Notes: generated by a model not told the origin, from the letters alone. Shown: positions 25,270-35,228, numbered from the stretch's first letter. The stretch: 64,000 bases of DNA from Sphingobacterium sp. (GCA_031286695.1 JAITTY010000006.1:992001-1056000), one strand, 5' to 3'. Program-made: numbers and translations.

Positions 25270-26790
25270 ATGAGAACAATTTTTGTATTTACTTTCCTAT
25301 TTATGGCTAATCTTTGTTTTGGACAGTATGTTGAAACTTATAAAGGAGTTGACCCTTTGGATAATGCCGATTTTAAAAGAATGGTTAGAAGCGATATTTC
25401 CTATGCCTTGAATGGTGAGGCTACCCCAACTACTGGATTAAAAATAGATGTAACTAAACCGGAGGGAACATTGTCTTATACTTCCCCTTTTGGTAAGGTT
25501 CTTTGGTCACTTGAATTAAAAGGAGGTGTTACCGATGGTGGATTTAAATTTTTAACAGGATTTAAAAATTTAAATTCATCGTTCGAATTAAGACCTTCAA
25601 TTCATGTAATTACCATTAAGAATGATGCTGCATATGGATATGATCCTGATGCTTCTCGGGCTAAATTAAAAATTAGAGCTCAGAATGCACTTGTAAATTT
25701 GGAAGCAGAAATGCTTACTGATTCCCTTAAAGTCATTACAGCAATAAAAAATTACCATTTATTCAGCATAGAAAGTTTAGATTTTAAAAGTTCCAAACCA
25801 TCAGTTTTGCTGATCGATACTTCACTTAATGATATAAAATTTAAGCGAATAGCGATTTATTTTATGAAGAAAATACTAGATTCTGATAATTTAGGTGTTA
25901 ATGAAAAGGATTCTTTTATGAAAATAATTGGCGTTTTGAGTCCTGTTCAATTAATCAATTCTGAACCATATTCTATAGGGTATAAAGAAGAAGTTTCAAT
26001 ACTATTTGCAAAATATAATAAGCTTTGTAAGAATTTGGAGGAAACTGTTTCAGATAAAAAGATAAAGAATGCAAATGAAATATGGACCAGGAAACGCAAC
26101 CGATGGTTAACTTTTAGCCCATTTGTAAAGGCAGAAAATATTACTGCCTATAAAACAAAATTCAATAATATTGATTCCCTCTATTTTGACCCAATCAGCC
26201 GCTACACTTACGGACTAACTGGGATTTACAATTTCTATTCAGTTTATCCAGGAAAAATGGCACAATTGATAAGGATTTCTGCTAGTGTTTCAAGAAGTAG
26301 TAATCTGGCGACCTTATCAACTTTTAATTATGAAAAGGTTTCGCCATTATTTATTAATGGAAACTCAAATTATCAAAAAAAATCTACCGGTAGTGCCTAT
26401 GAATTTAATGAAGTGAAATTTGGAGCTTTGGGATCATTAGGATTTGAATATTATAGATTTCCTTTAAAGTCATGGATTCCTGGTTGGTATGTAAACCCAA
26501 ATTTTAACTTTAGTAATCTATATAAATTAGAGAAGGTAAAAGGTCGTCAGTCAGATGTATTCTTAGCTTCATTTGAAGGGGGAATGATTTTAAACATTAA
26601 TAGTAAAGAAAAAGATAAGGAGAAAAATCTTCTTTCTATTTTATTGTATTTAAGACATGAAGATCTAACGGACTCAAGAAGAACAACTATTTCGACTAAT
26701 GACCTTGAAGATAGATCAGAATATTTGAAGAGAAATTTGAGTTTTGGAATAAAAGTTGGAATTCCAATATCATTACCCAAAGCAGGATAA
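25270..26790 (+). CDS. exported beta-rich hypothetical protein, 506 aa
   Basis: A signal peptide (MRTIFVFTFLFMANLCFGQ) is followed by a beta-rich protein. The last third has alternating hydrophobic strands and ends NLSFGIKVGIPISLPKAG, which recalls an outer-membrane barrel. The N-terminal 130 residues look like a separate domain, with LKGGVTDGGFKFLTGF. No family recognised. It is the first of three co-directional genes (gaps 28 bp and 4 bp) in strongly AT-rich cargo. Whether it works with the next two genes or only rides with them is unclear. Confidence 0.65.
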   Translation: MRTIFVFTFLFMANLCFGQYVETYKGVDPLDNADFKRMVRSDISYALNGEATPTTGLKIDVTKPEGTLSYTSPFGKVLWSLELKGGVTDGGFKFLTGFKNLNSSFELRPSIHVITIKNDAAYGYDPDASRAKLKIRAQNALVNLEAEMLTDSLKVITAIKNYHLFSIESLDFKSSKPSVLLIDTSLNDIKFKRIAIYFMKKILDSDNLGVNEKDSFMKIIGVLSPVQLINSEPYSIGYKEEVSILFAKYNKLCKNLEETVSDKKIKNANEIWTRKRNRWLTFSPFVKAENITAYKTKFNNIDSLYFDPISRYTYGLTGIYNFYSVYPGKMAQLIRISASVSRSSNLATLSTFNYEKVSPLFINGNSNYQKKSTGSAYEFNEVKFGALGSLGFEYYRFPLKSWIPGWYVNPNFNFSNLYKLEKVKGRQSDVFLASFEGGMILNINSKEKDKEKNLLSILLYLRHEDLTDSRRTTISTNDLEDRSEYLKRNLSFGIKVGIPISLPKAG

Positions 26791-26818
26791 TTCAATTTTT
26801 CCATAAAAAGTTTATAAA

Positions 26819-27277
26819 ATGAAGTTTGCAGTTAGCCATCCATTTTATATCGTAAATGGCATATCTATTTGTTATAAGTGTAGTGCCAAAATTCCAGTAA
26901 TAACTATTGCCGGTTTTAACAGCATTGGCAGTGATTTGACCTTCTATAATAATTTAACCTTTATAGATGAAAGGCTTGTTCGTATATTAACCGTAAAATT
27001 TCCATTCTATAGAATTGGATTTTCAAAGTTTATACAAAAAGAATATTGGGCAAATCACTGTATTTATTGCGATGCTTTGCAAGGTGACTTTTTCCTACAT
27101 TATGAGGTCGATGGTACCTTTAATCCACAAGACCTTAATAATTGTAAAGAGTTGATTTTAACTCCAGTTTATTGTGACGTATCTATTTCTATCGAAGCTG
27201 AGTTTTCTCAAAATAAAATTTGTGGAGCAACTTTAGACGTTGGTTTAATGGAGAACGAAATAATAATTAAAACTTAA
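26819..27277 (+). CDS. hypothetical protein with paired cysteines, 152 aa
   Basis: Two CxxC pairs, CYKC (about 18-21) and CIYC (about 81-84), could bind one zinc ion. The rest is beta-rich, with PVITIAGFNSIGSD in the first half. The stop is 4 bp before the PIN-like gene, so the two are almost surely co-translated and could form a pair, for example an immunity or adaptor protein with a nuclease. That pairing is inferred from spacing only. No family recognised. Confidence 0.6.
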   Translation: MKFAVSHPFYIVNGISICYKCSAKIPVITIAGFNSIGSDLTFYNNLTFIDERLVRILTVKFPFYRIGFSKFIQKEYWANHCIYCDALQGDFFLHYEVDGTFNPQDLNNCKELILTPVYCDVSISIEAEFSQNKICGATLDVGLMENEIIIKT

Positions 27278-27281
27278 TTAA

Positions 27282-28718
27282 ATGATTAGAATATATTTTG
27301 ATTGGAGTGTTTTTAGTAGCCTAAAAAAGCCTGAATTTTCGGATCTTAAAACTTTTTTAAAATCTAATAAAGACGCATTACTTTGTCCTTATACCCCGAT
27401 TCATTTTAATGATTTAATGAAAAGTTTTAATGATTCAAATGAATTGATATTCCATGACCTTCAAACAATTGAGGAAATTTCGGGTAATAGATTTCTAGAT
27501 ATCCTTGACAACAATTTTTATTTACGCGAATATTCAGTTCAAGAGTATTTTGAATTCAGGAAAAATGAAATACAAAGTTCGAGTTTTGAAATAATTAAGG
27601 ATTCGTTAGAAATTCTTGAAAAGGAGGGAATTCAATTGGAGGAGCTAAGTAATGAGTTTAAGAGCTTAAGTCTCCAAAATTTTGGAATTACGGAAGAAAA
27701 TAGGGAAGCAATGTCGCTTTTTATACCTAGCCTTAAAAGTAGAAATCCTTCTGCTAAAACTATCTTGCTGGAATTTGTCGCATTCGCTGATAAGTTTAAT
27801 CACGATAAAAGCTTTTATAAAGAATTTAGGCAAAATATTAAAGACAAAGGGCTTAATTTACCCCAAGATTCAGGTAATTGGAAGCCCGAAGAGGTTATTG
27901 AGAAACTCGACCAATATTTAGCACGGTTTCAAGGAGGAATAACATATCAAAAGTATGTAGAACAAATCTGCTCCTTTAATCCTAATATGTCATTGGGTAG
28001 GTTTGAATTCTATACAAATGCCTATTTATTATTGGATTTAATAGGTTTTAAACAAGACAAGCTTAGTAAGAATACAGATTCCTTGCAGAATATTCTTAAT
28101 GATTCCCATCACTCTTTTTATGCCGCTTATTGCGATTTTTTTGTTGTCCAGGATAAAATCTTGAGGCTGAAAACAGAAGCATTGTTTTCTTTTTTAAAGA
28201 TCAAGACGGAGGTTGTATCACCAGATGAATTGCTAATGAAAATTAATTCCAGAATTTTAAGAGAAAATGATTACTCGGGGCTAGGCTATATTAAATTATT
28301 AAAGAACGGAATTTTAGTAAATAAGGAAGCCTCAAAGTCGGTTGAAGAACCTGATGTGTATGTCTATACTTTAAATAATTTTATCTTTAATTATTTTAAT
28401 TATGCAGTTTTATATATCTATAATTTCGAGAAATTAAACGTCTTAATTATTGAATTCAAGAGGTATAACCGCAATTATTCTTCTTTTATTTTCGAAATGG
28501 AAATGCAAGTTTTATTTTCAAATGTACTAGAAGCCTATAAACTAAAAGGACAATCTAGTTTTGAATCATTAGGAACGAGTTTTATTAATAAAGATATTGA
28601 AAATGCGAAAATAGTTTATCAGTCTCACGATCACCAAATGAACTTTGAAATTAATCCGGATTCTTTACTACCAGAGCTTTCGATAACTATGAAGGTTACT
28701 AAAGATGAGTTTAATTAG
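27282..28718 (+). CDS. large PIN-like nuclease candidate, 478 aa
   Basis: The first strand reads IYFDWSVFSSL (D7), a typical PIN-domain opening. About 265 residues later comes NDSHHSFYAAYCDFFVVQDK (D274, D285, D291), which fits the second half of a PIN fold (the Dxx...A..cD..vT.D pattern). A helical insertion would therefore split the domain, and a C-terminal region of about 170 residues follows. PIN proteins cut RNA in toxin-antitoxin and defence systems. If active it would be a toxin or effector. The catalytic set is read by pattern and not verified. Confidence 0.6.
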   Translation: MIRIYFDWSVFSSLKKPEFSDLKTFLKSNKDALLCPYTPIHFNDLMKSFNDSNELIFHDLQTIEEISGNRFLDILDNNFYLREYSVQEYFEFRKNEIQSSSFEIIKDSLEILEKEGIQLEELSNEFKSLSLQNFGITEENREAMSLFIPSLKSRNPSAKTILLEFVAFADKFNHDKSFYKEFRQNIKDKGLNLPQDSGNWKPEEVIEKLDQYLARFQGGITYQKYVEQICSFNPNMSLGRFEFYTNAYLLLDLIGFKQDKLSKNTDSLQNILNDSHHSFYAAYCDFFVVQDKILRLKTEALFSFLKIKTEVVSPDELLMKINSRILRENDYSGLGYIKLLKNGILVNKEASKSVEEPDVYVYTLNNFIFNYFNYAVLYIYNFEKLNVLIIEFKRYNRNYSSFIFEMEMQVLFSNVLEAYKLKGQSSFESLGTSFINKDIENAKIVYQSHDHQMNFEINPDSLLPELSITMKVTKDEFN

Positions 28719-28772
28719 TATGGTTAAAGGTCATTAAGTAAAAATGATAGAGCGGGTATGATGTAAATTATT

Positions 28773-28822
28773 AAAATCCAATTCCTTTAATCATTTAGAT
28801 ATATGATAGGAATTGGATTTTT
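28773..28822. terminator. bidirectional terminator between two cargo units
   Basis: AAAATCCAATTCCT (28773-28786) pairs with AGGAATTGGATTTT (28808-28821), a 14-bp stem with a 21-nt loop, flanked by A and T runs. It separates the PIN-like unit (+) from the ABC-3C-like operon (-). Confidence 0.8.
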
Positions 28823-28862
28823 CAAATTAATATTTTTGTTAATAGTTATTTAGAATATGACA

Positions 28863-30782
28863 TTACTTAATTGGCCAATCTGAAGGTATAAGCCTTTCAT
28901 TTCCACTTCTTGGCCACTTGTATCTGGTTGCAAAATCATATTTTTTAAAGTACGCATGCTCCAATATGATTACTTGTAAGTCACGATCTTTTTCAACTTT
29001 GTCAAAAATGAATTCAAAATGCTTGACTAATGCGGATTCATCCTCATCAATTTCTTTTATGTCTCTTTCAGATTCTTTTTCACTTTTAGGGTAATAAGGT
29101 CTACTAACTTGATCAAGAATTAGTAGCGCTGGAACCGGAGCATTTATGGAGCTTAAATACTTTTGTAGTGCAAATGAAAAAGAAAGATGTAAGCTAAGGT
29201 AGTTTTCATCTGAACCAATATTTTCAAATTCAATTTTTTGACCCGTTTCTATTTCAGTAATTACTAATCGTGGTGGTTTTGTAAAAAAATTGACGTTACA
29301 ATTTTCTAATGGAATACCCCTAGGTAATTGTTTTAAATTTGATGTTGTTAGGATGGAAATCTCCCTACTGGCCGTTTCTAATTTCTGTTCTTTGCTACTT
29401 TTATTATACTTTTCCTTAATAGAATTTGCCTCACTTAAATATTGCATCAGCTTATTTCGATCAAAAGTTACTGCCTCAGTATTTTGGTCTAAAAAATAAG
29501 AAATTCTACCAATTAACCTAGAAATACTTTGATTCATTTCTTTCTGCATGGTTGCACTTTGTGACTCTTTGAAAAGGACATTTATAGCATCTTGCAATTC
29601 TTTTGCTTTATTTTGGTAATCAATATATGCGTTTTCAAGATCAATAATATATGCATTAATTTTGGGCTTTTGTTGTTTTACAACATCTGCTTCTTTAGAT
29701 AATTTAGACAAAGAGATTTTAAGAAGATCACTAGTTTCAGATAATTTATCATCTATATCAGAATTACATATTGGGCATGAATTCGAATTATGATGGAAAA
29801 AATTTTCGGTTTTTAACTTCGCAATTTGTATGTCTAAAACATCCTTAAATTCAGTATTTATTTCATTGCTTACTTTCGCTATATTTATTTGGTTCCTTAA
29901 CTTATTTGCGTTCTCAAGGATTTTAATTTTTTCCTTATTTAGATTGTCTAAAATTTCTTTCTTCTCAAATACAATTTCTTTATAATTCCAATTTTGAACA
30001 TCATTTAGTATGTTGATTAAAGTATCCCTATCATCGAATGTCTCGTCTTCTAGAATTCCCAATTGTGCTGCTTCTTTTATTAGCTGGTTTCCATTCCGGA
30101 CAGTTTCTGATTGCATGGATTCAAACTTTTCTTGTTTCTTTGTTTCAGCATCAATTCCTTTTTCGAGGCCTTTTAAGCGACCTAAATCTTCTAATTCTTG
30201 TATATCAATAGCACCTAAGAAATAGGGAATTGAATCAATTATCTTTTGAGCTTTTTGATGATCATTAAGTCCATTTAGTAAAAGATTATCGCTATCAATT
30301 ACCGACTTGTCCAAGTAAATATATGGGGTTAAAAATCTTAATGAAATTTTACCGGTGTTCAACTTTAAATTGTCATCGTTTACTCCCTGAAAACCAAATA
30401 AAGTTTCGATTAATACTCTCGCTTCAGTTTCATTTACTTTTCCCTGAATGTCTTCAATTCTATCTGGAATATCAATTTTGCTCCCATAGGTAATATACAT
30501 TTTGGAGGTTGCTTTTCCATTTTCAGCAATTTCTCTTCCAATTAGTAAATTTGTTGTTCCATTGGTCCAAACCGAGCAAACCATCTTAACTCGTTGTGTT
30601 ATAAAAGATGGTATTTTGCAAGATGAGGATGCTAGGCAATAATCTATAGATGAAATTACTGCAGATTTACCGGTATTTGATGCTCCGGTAATTATTGTTA
30701 CTCCATTTACATTAAATCCTATTTCCCTTTTTTGGTTGTTTTTACTATAAAATATTAGATGTGAAATATTCCATCTTCTCAT
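28863..30782 (-). CDS. SMC/Rad50-like ATPase with DUF3732 features (ABC-3C ATPase)
   Basis: A 639-residue ATPase. Walker A is GASNTGKSA (33-41). A coiled-coil middle holds a zinc-hook-like CPIC at about residues 335-338. Near residue 555 lies the altered Walker B ALLILDQVSRP, where the usual DE is DQ, a known feature of the DUF3732 family. DUF3732 ATPases belong to the three-component ABC (ABC-3C) systems proposed as conflict or defence systems. It is the last gene of the reverse-strand operon and overlaps the middle-component gene by 4 bp. Confidence 0.82.
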   Translation of the reverse strand: MRRWNISHLIFYSKNNQKREIGFNVNGVTIITGASNTGKSAVISSIDYCLASSSCKIPSFITQRVKMVCSVWTNGTTNLLIGREIAENGKATSKMYITYGSKIDIPDRIEDIQGKVNETEARVLIETLFGFQGVNDDNLKLNTGKISLRFLTPYIYLDKSVIDSDNLLLNGLNDHQKAQKIIDSIPYFLGAIDIQELEDLGRLKGLEKGIDAETKKQEKFESMQSETVRNGNQLIKEAAQLGILEDETFDDRDTLINILNDVQNWNYKEIVFEKKEILDNLNKEKIKILENANKLRNQINIAKVSNEINTEFKDVLDIQIAKLKTENFFHHNSNSCPICNSDIDDKLSETSDLLKISLSKLSKEADVVKQQKPKINAYIIDLENAYIDYQNKAKELQDAINVLFKESQSATMQKEMNQSISRLIGRISYFLDQNTEAVTFDRNKLMQYLSEANSIKEKYNKSSKEQKLETASREISILTTSNLKQLPRGIPLENCNVNFFTKPPRLVITEIETGQKIEFENIGSDENYLSLHLSFSFALQKYLSSINAPVPALLILDQVSRPYYPKSEKESERDIKEIDEDESALVKHFEFIFDKVEKDRDLQVIILEHAYFKKYDFATRYKWPRSGNERLIPSDWPIK

Positions 30783-31261
30783 ATCGTTATTCTTAAAAAA
30801 TTAAAAATTGTTTCTGTTGATCCGACTTGTCCAAACCATTGGCCTAGTCTTTTTGCCAATGAAAAATGATTTTTTAAATATTTATCAGTGCTATAATTTA
30901 TGTTAATATTTGTAGGGTTAATAGCTAATTGAGAATTGCCAACTGGTCGTAGTATCCCTTTAAGAATTGCATACTTAAATGCATCAGCGAAGTATTCACT
31001 TGAATCATTGATTTTCTCATTCAATGAAAGGGTAATAGAAGGATTATTATTTACCCAAGAAAATAGTCCGGTTCTTATATTTGTCCCATTCATGGTCTCT
31101 TTAATTGAATTTGATAAAATTAAAGGAATGGGAAATAACAAAAGAGATGCTGGGCAAGCAGAATTGGTTTCTTGCATATATCCCTCTGTAAAACTATATA
31201 GAAGTAGAGAGCAGAAGGCAGGATTAGTCGATGCTAAAATATCAATACTTTTACTTTTCAT
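30779..31261 (-). CDS. ABC-3C middle component (MC)-like protein, 160 aa
   Basis: A small protein between a nuclease-like gene and a DUF3732 ATPase, with 11-bp and 4-bp overlaps, exactly the place of the middle component in ABC-3C systems. The opening NPAFCSLLLYSFTEGYMQ and the segment PASLLLFPIPLILSNSIKE resemble the middle-component proteins that I know. It probably links the ATPase to the effector. Identification rests on position and the general look. Confidence 0.75.
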   Translation of the reverse strand: MKSKSIDILASTNPAFCSLLLYSFTEGYMQETNSACPASLLLFPIPLILSNSIKETMNGTNIRTGLFSWVNNNPSITLSLNEKINDSSEYFADAFKYAILKGILRPVGNSQLAINPTNININYSTDKYLKNHFSLAKRLGQWFGQVGSTETIFNFLRITI

Positions 31262-32471
31262 TAGGATCTATTAGTGATAAATAATTACAATGCCAACCGA
31301 TGACTAAATTTTTTGATAACATTTGAAAACTTCCTCTAACAAGGTCTGGATTGTTATAGCCTACACTCAATGGTTTCATTTGTTGAGGTGCATCCTCAAA
31401 CGTCCATTTTAATAATTTTCTGCCTTCCTCCTTTAATTTTTCCTCATCTAATTGATCCTTGACATCTTCTATCTCACCAAATTTGTACGACCATTCTTTG
31501 ATTAATAAAGTATCGTATTTTTCTAGTTTTGCGGCAGCCGAAATGCTATCTGAAATCCATTTTTCTCTCTGGAGTCTTGCTAAAACCTCAGTGTCGTAGG
31601 AACGCTTTCTCAAAGTTCTTGATGCATTAATGATTTCTAATTGTTGTTCTTGTATATAGTGGGTAGACAAAGTTGAGGGGATTGGCAAGAATTCACTATC
31701 ATCTGTAAATCCATCACGGTTTAATTCCATAATTTTATTTGCTATAAATTCCTGCAGCTCTAATTTGTGAATAGTTCTTTTTGTGTCACTGACTAATGAA
31801 TCAATAATTCTTTTTTGCCACCAACCGATAATCTCACCAGTAAGAATGTTTTGCATTTCTGGAGGAGTTGTCTTTAGATAAAATATGATTTCATTTTCTG
31901 TGTCATTTATTGGTGCAGAGTCTGATAATAGGGTTATGCTATGAATCAATTCCTTTTTCTGCTTTTCATTCAGGGATAAAAACGCTTCACACCCTTTATA
32001 TTTTTCTTCATATGGTAATTTTTTGGAATCTTTTATCAGAGCTTCCTTTCTAGCATCCACAACGCGTTGAGCCTCCTTACTTAATTCTTTTATTAAATTT
32101 CCACGACTTCTTCCTTCTTCAAAATTTAGTTCATTTAGAGGCCCGTTTTCATCGATAGATGCAACAGTCATTAAAAAAAATAGAACTTTTTCTATTGCCC
32201 CCTTTTTCATAATTGTCGACCAAATTCTTAAGGTTTTCCAGATTTCAGTTGATTTTATAGTAACCTTGGTTGAAGGATTTATTGAGTGTTTTAATTGCAA
32301 TAGTTTAAAAATTCCACCCTCTTCTAATGTTACATCATCCCACGTTTCTAAACTAACAGAACAGTCATCATTTTGTGAATCAAATAATTGTAATAATGCT
32401 ACCATTCCTTGGTAATAATATCCTAAAGCCGAAGGAGATGCATCAAACTGTGAAATTTCATTCGTTTCCAT
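31251..32471 (-). CDS. ABC-3C effector-type protein with N-terminal REase-like fold
   Basis: A 406-residue protein, first gene of the operon. The N-terminal 70 residues contain SALGYYYQGMVALLQLF, then ETWDDVTLE (E42, D46) and LLQLKHS (Q59, K61). This is a restriction-endonuclease-like E...D...QxK pattern, also found in Cap4-like and DUF4297-like effectors. The rest is helical and likely the C-terminal component of ABC-3C. It should provide the DNA-cutting or target-binding activity. The start METNEIS at 32471 is sound; the gap to the divergent 32662 gene is 190 bp. Confidence 0.75.
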   Translation of the reverse strand: METNEISQFDASPSALGYYYQGMVALLQLFDSQNDDCSVSLETWDDVTLEEGGIFKLLQLKHSINPSTKVTIKSTEIWKTLRIWSTIMKKGAIEKVLFFLMTVASIDENGPLNELNFEEGRSRGNLIKELSKEAQRVVDARKEALIKDSKKLPYEEKYKGCEAFLSLNEKQKKELIHSITLLSDSAPINDTENEIIFYLKTTPPEMQNILTGEIIGWWQKRIIDSLVSDTKRTIHKLELQEFIANKIMELNRDGFTDDSEFLPIPSTLSTHYIQEQQLEIINASRTLRKRSYDTEVLARLQREKWISDSISAAAKLEKYDTLLIKEWSYKFGEIEDVKDQLDEEKLKEEGRKLLKWTFEDAPQQMKPLSVGYNNPDLVRGSFQMLSKNLVIGWHCNYLSLIDPNEK

Positions 32472-32661
32472 AAATAAATGAAGTTAATAAGGTTCAAGGT
32501 AATAATATTTCATTAGTTATGGAAGTATTAATTTTGAGAGTTTTAGGTTGCTGAACTTTCAAATAATATAATACTAATTTTATTCTTTCATTTAATCTTG
32601 GGCGTATTAAAACCATTTTTATAAAGAATTTTTGTAATTTAATTGAAAATAAATCAAATAT

Positions 32662-34362
32662 ATGGCGAGCACTGTGGACCTTGCTTTAACTCTTGAATAC
32701 AATCAAATTTTTGAAGACACTGCTAATCCTGTTAGCAGTTATTTAGTAGGATTAGACAAAAGGGATTTAATTAAAGCATTTGTATTTCTTATTAGTAAAC
32801 AACGTGAGGGACTACATTTTGTAGAGATTTTGCGAATGTTTTTCTCGGATGGAAATCTTGATTTTAGTAAACACATTTATACAAAATTTCGAGAATTAAA
32901 CAAGCAGTATCCGGTAATCAGTATCCTTTCTGCATTAACTTTATATCGATTATGTGAGTTTTCCATCGAGATGGATGGTGAAGAAAAGGAAATTAGTAAA
33001 GAAGAGTTTGAAAGAAATGTATTTTTGGCAATCCTGGTACAGAATCAAGAAAATTCAATATTAGAAACCAAAGCTGGTAAATTTAAAGAAGAATACAAAG
33101 ACATTGAATTAGCAGCAATATTATTTTCGCAGTCATTTCCATATTTTGAATTAGTAAATTTCTCTTTAAAAAAGGTGGTCTCGACTCAAATCATTAGGTC
33201 AATTTATTTGTTAGAATTTTTAGCAAATGGAGACGAAATATGCAGAATCCTCTTACGAGATTTTTGTAGTAACTATGGTTTTGATGATTGGAGAGATTAC
33301 ATTAAAGGGCATCTTGCCTTGATAAATCCCATCATTTCGAAATCTAGGATGGCTCACACTGAACTTTTTATAGAGCAAAACGATAATTATGATGCAAACT
33401 GTAATTTTCTTGATAAATTAACAATAAGTGATTTGGAATCAGTTAGTGATTATGATTATATTAAGTTGAGAGCTACTCCCTTATATAAATTTGAGAAGGG
33501 GCATTACTTAATAATATCAGATCTATTTGTTGCTGAAACTTTATTTAAAGGTGTGTTTTTTAAATTGTCAGAGATTAATAGTAAGAATGCAATAGTTGGA
33601 AAACCACATTTTCGTAATTTTAGAAGTTTTTATTGTGATAATTTTTCGGAAAGGCACCTTTTGTATTCTATACTTGATGATATTTATTCTTCTTATATTT
33701 CTTTTAGTGGTAGTCAAATAAAAGATATTTCAGGAATTGACGCGGAACCGGATTATTATGTAAGAAATGGCAAATATTTATTTCTTTTTGAATCAAAAGA
33801 CATTTTAATAAATAAAACTATTAAAGGATCTTATGATTTTAATTTGTATGAGCCTGAACTTAGGAAAAGATTACATAAAGGAGTTACTCAATTGGCTAAA
33901 AATATTGTTAGATCGTTAAGTAAGAATTTTAAATTTGATACAAACTATAAGGAAAATAGGTTGATTATTAATCCTATTATTGTTGTTCATGATAGGTGTT
34001 ATGATACTACAGGATTGAATAAGATAATAAACTTTTGGTTTGATGAAGAACTTAAGAAATTGAAAGAGAATGGTATTATGACTGATAATGTTAGACCTAT
34101 AACAATAATAAATATTGACACTTTGATCCTTTTACATACACAACTTAAAAGTAGAAAGATTTCTTTGGATGATCTAATTGTCCGATATCATTATAAAATG
34201 ACTATGAAAAAAAAGCAATACAGGAGTGTAGATCATCTCAATCAGGCTTATAAAGACACTATGATCTCCTTTTCACATTTTGCAGAATCATATATTTCAC
34301 CACTGAAAGTTCATCCAAAATTTGCAGAACTAAAAATCGAATTGTTCCCAAATAATAAATAG
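32662..34362 (+). CDS. PD-(D/E)xK-like protein of unknown family, 566 aa
   Basis: A long, mainly helical protein whose C-terminal half contains DAEPDYYVRNGKYLFLFESKD (D364, E377, K379), the layout of a PD-(D/E)xK nuclease core. The N-terminal ~330 residues are of unknown type, with LISKQREGLHFVEILRMFF. It is divergent from the ABC-3C-like operon and equally AT-rich, so it may be a further defence gene or an extra effector of that system. The start MASTVDLAL follows an AT-rich region with no clear ribosome-binding site. Confidence 0.65.
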   Translation: MASTVDLALTLEYNQIFEDTANPVSSYLVGLDKRDLIKAFVFLISKQREGLHFVEILRMFFSDGNLDFSKHIYTKFRELNKQYPVISILSALTLYRLCEFSIEMDGEEKEISKEEFERNVFLAILVQNQENSILETKAGKFKEEYKDIELAAILFSQSFPYFELVNFSLKKVVSTQIIRSIYLLEFLANGDEICRILLRDFCSNYGFDDWRDYIKGHLALINPIISKSRMAHTELFIEQNDNYDANCNFLDKLTISDLESVSDYDYIKLRATPLYKFEKGHYLIISDLFVAETLFKGVFFKLSEINSKNAIVGKPHFRNFRSFYCDNFSERHLLYSILDDIYSSYISFSGSQIKDISGIDAEPDYYVRNGKYLFLFESKDILINKTIKGSYDFNLYEPELRKRLHKGVTQLAKNIVRSLSKNFKFDTNYKENRLIINPIIVVHDRCYDTTGLNKIINFWFDEELKKLKENGIMTDNVRPITIINIDTLILLHTQLKSRKISLDDLIVRYHYKMTMKKKQYRSVDHLNQAYKDTMISFSHFAESYISPLKVHPKFAELKIELFPNNK

Positions 34363-34487
34363 CCAGCATTCTTTGTGGTAATTTCAATTTCTACGATGTA
34401 ATATTGTCTAAAATTCAGAATTTGTCTCAGTAGATTTTTTTTGCGAGAAACCTTTTTTAAAATTATATTTATAAATTAATTTTGAGA

Positions 34488-35225
34488 TCAAATTAATTCA
34501 GATTGCCAATATTCATTTGAATTTAGATCCATTATTGTTAGTTTTCCATTATGACCTGCTCCAGTATCTAAATTAATTATTTCAAGTGCCTTTATAGGAA
34601 GAGTTATATTCCATCTCGTTGTTGCAGTATGACCGATATAAATTTCGCTGAACGTAGTTAACGATGTTTTGTTACATCTCTGCTTTTGTAAAGAAAATGC
34701 TTTCAACCATAAATTTCGGTCAAGGTAATAATTTGTTTCATCCTGTCCATGAAAAGGTATACTAGGGTCGAATCCAGCATGTACAAAACAACGATTATGG
34801 TTATCTAAGTAATATAGTCGCTGTCGTTCAAAAAAGGATTTATGGTTTTTAGGGATATCAGTGGCATTCAAAGAGGTTTTATAGCCTTTTCCAGTTTTAA
34901 TTATTTTACCGTTGGGCTGGCAATGCCTTAAATAGGATTCAAGGGTAGCTATACCTCCGTGATTCCAGGACTGAGGCTGAAAATCTGAATCCAAGAACTG
35001 TTGAAACCATACATCATGATTACCCTTAATTGCAATTAGCTTCTTAATTTTTAATAGCTCTTCTACGCATTCAAATACATCCTGATTTCCGTCTACAACA
35101 TCACCCAGTTGAATTAGGGTATCTGTTTCATAGTTGAAATTGGAGCGTACCAAACACTTAATTAATGCTTGGTATGCTCCATGTATATCTCCCATAACAA
35201 AAACTTTATTTTTATGGTCTTCCAT
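34488..35225 (-). CDS. metallophosphatase (PPP/serine-threonine phosphatase-like), 245 aa
   Basis: The calcineurin-type motifs are all present: GDIHG (12-16), GDVVDG, GNHD, FVHAGFD and GHTATT, giving two metal sites. The length fits bacterial PrpA/ApaH-like and serine-threonine phosphatases. The gene lies only 3 bp after the integrase stop, so the two are one transcript. Such a pairing is unusual. The phosphatase may act on a host factor, a nucleotide such as Ap4A, or a phosphoprotein; the substrate cannot be told from the sequence. Confidence 0.85.
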   Translation of the reverse strand: MEDHKNKVFVMGDIHGAYQALIKCLVRSNFNYETDTLIQLGDVVDGNQDVFECVEELLKIKKLIAIKGNHDVWFQQFLDSDFQPQSWNHGGIATLESYLRHCQPNGKIIKTGKGYKTSLNATDIPKNHKSFFERQRLYYLDNHNRCFVHAGFDPSIPFHGQDETNYYLDRNLWLKAFSLQKQRCNKTSLTTFSEIYIGHTATTRWNITLPIKALEIINLDTGAGHNGKLTIMDLNSNEYWQSELI

Positions 35226-35228
35226 GTC

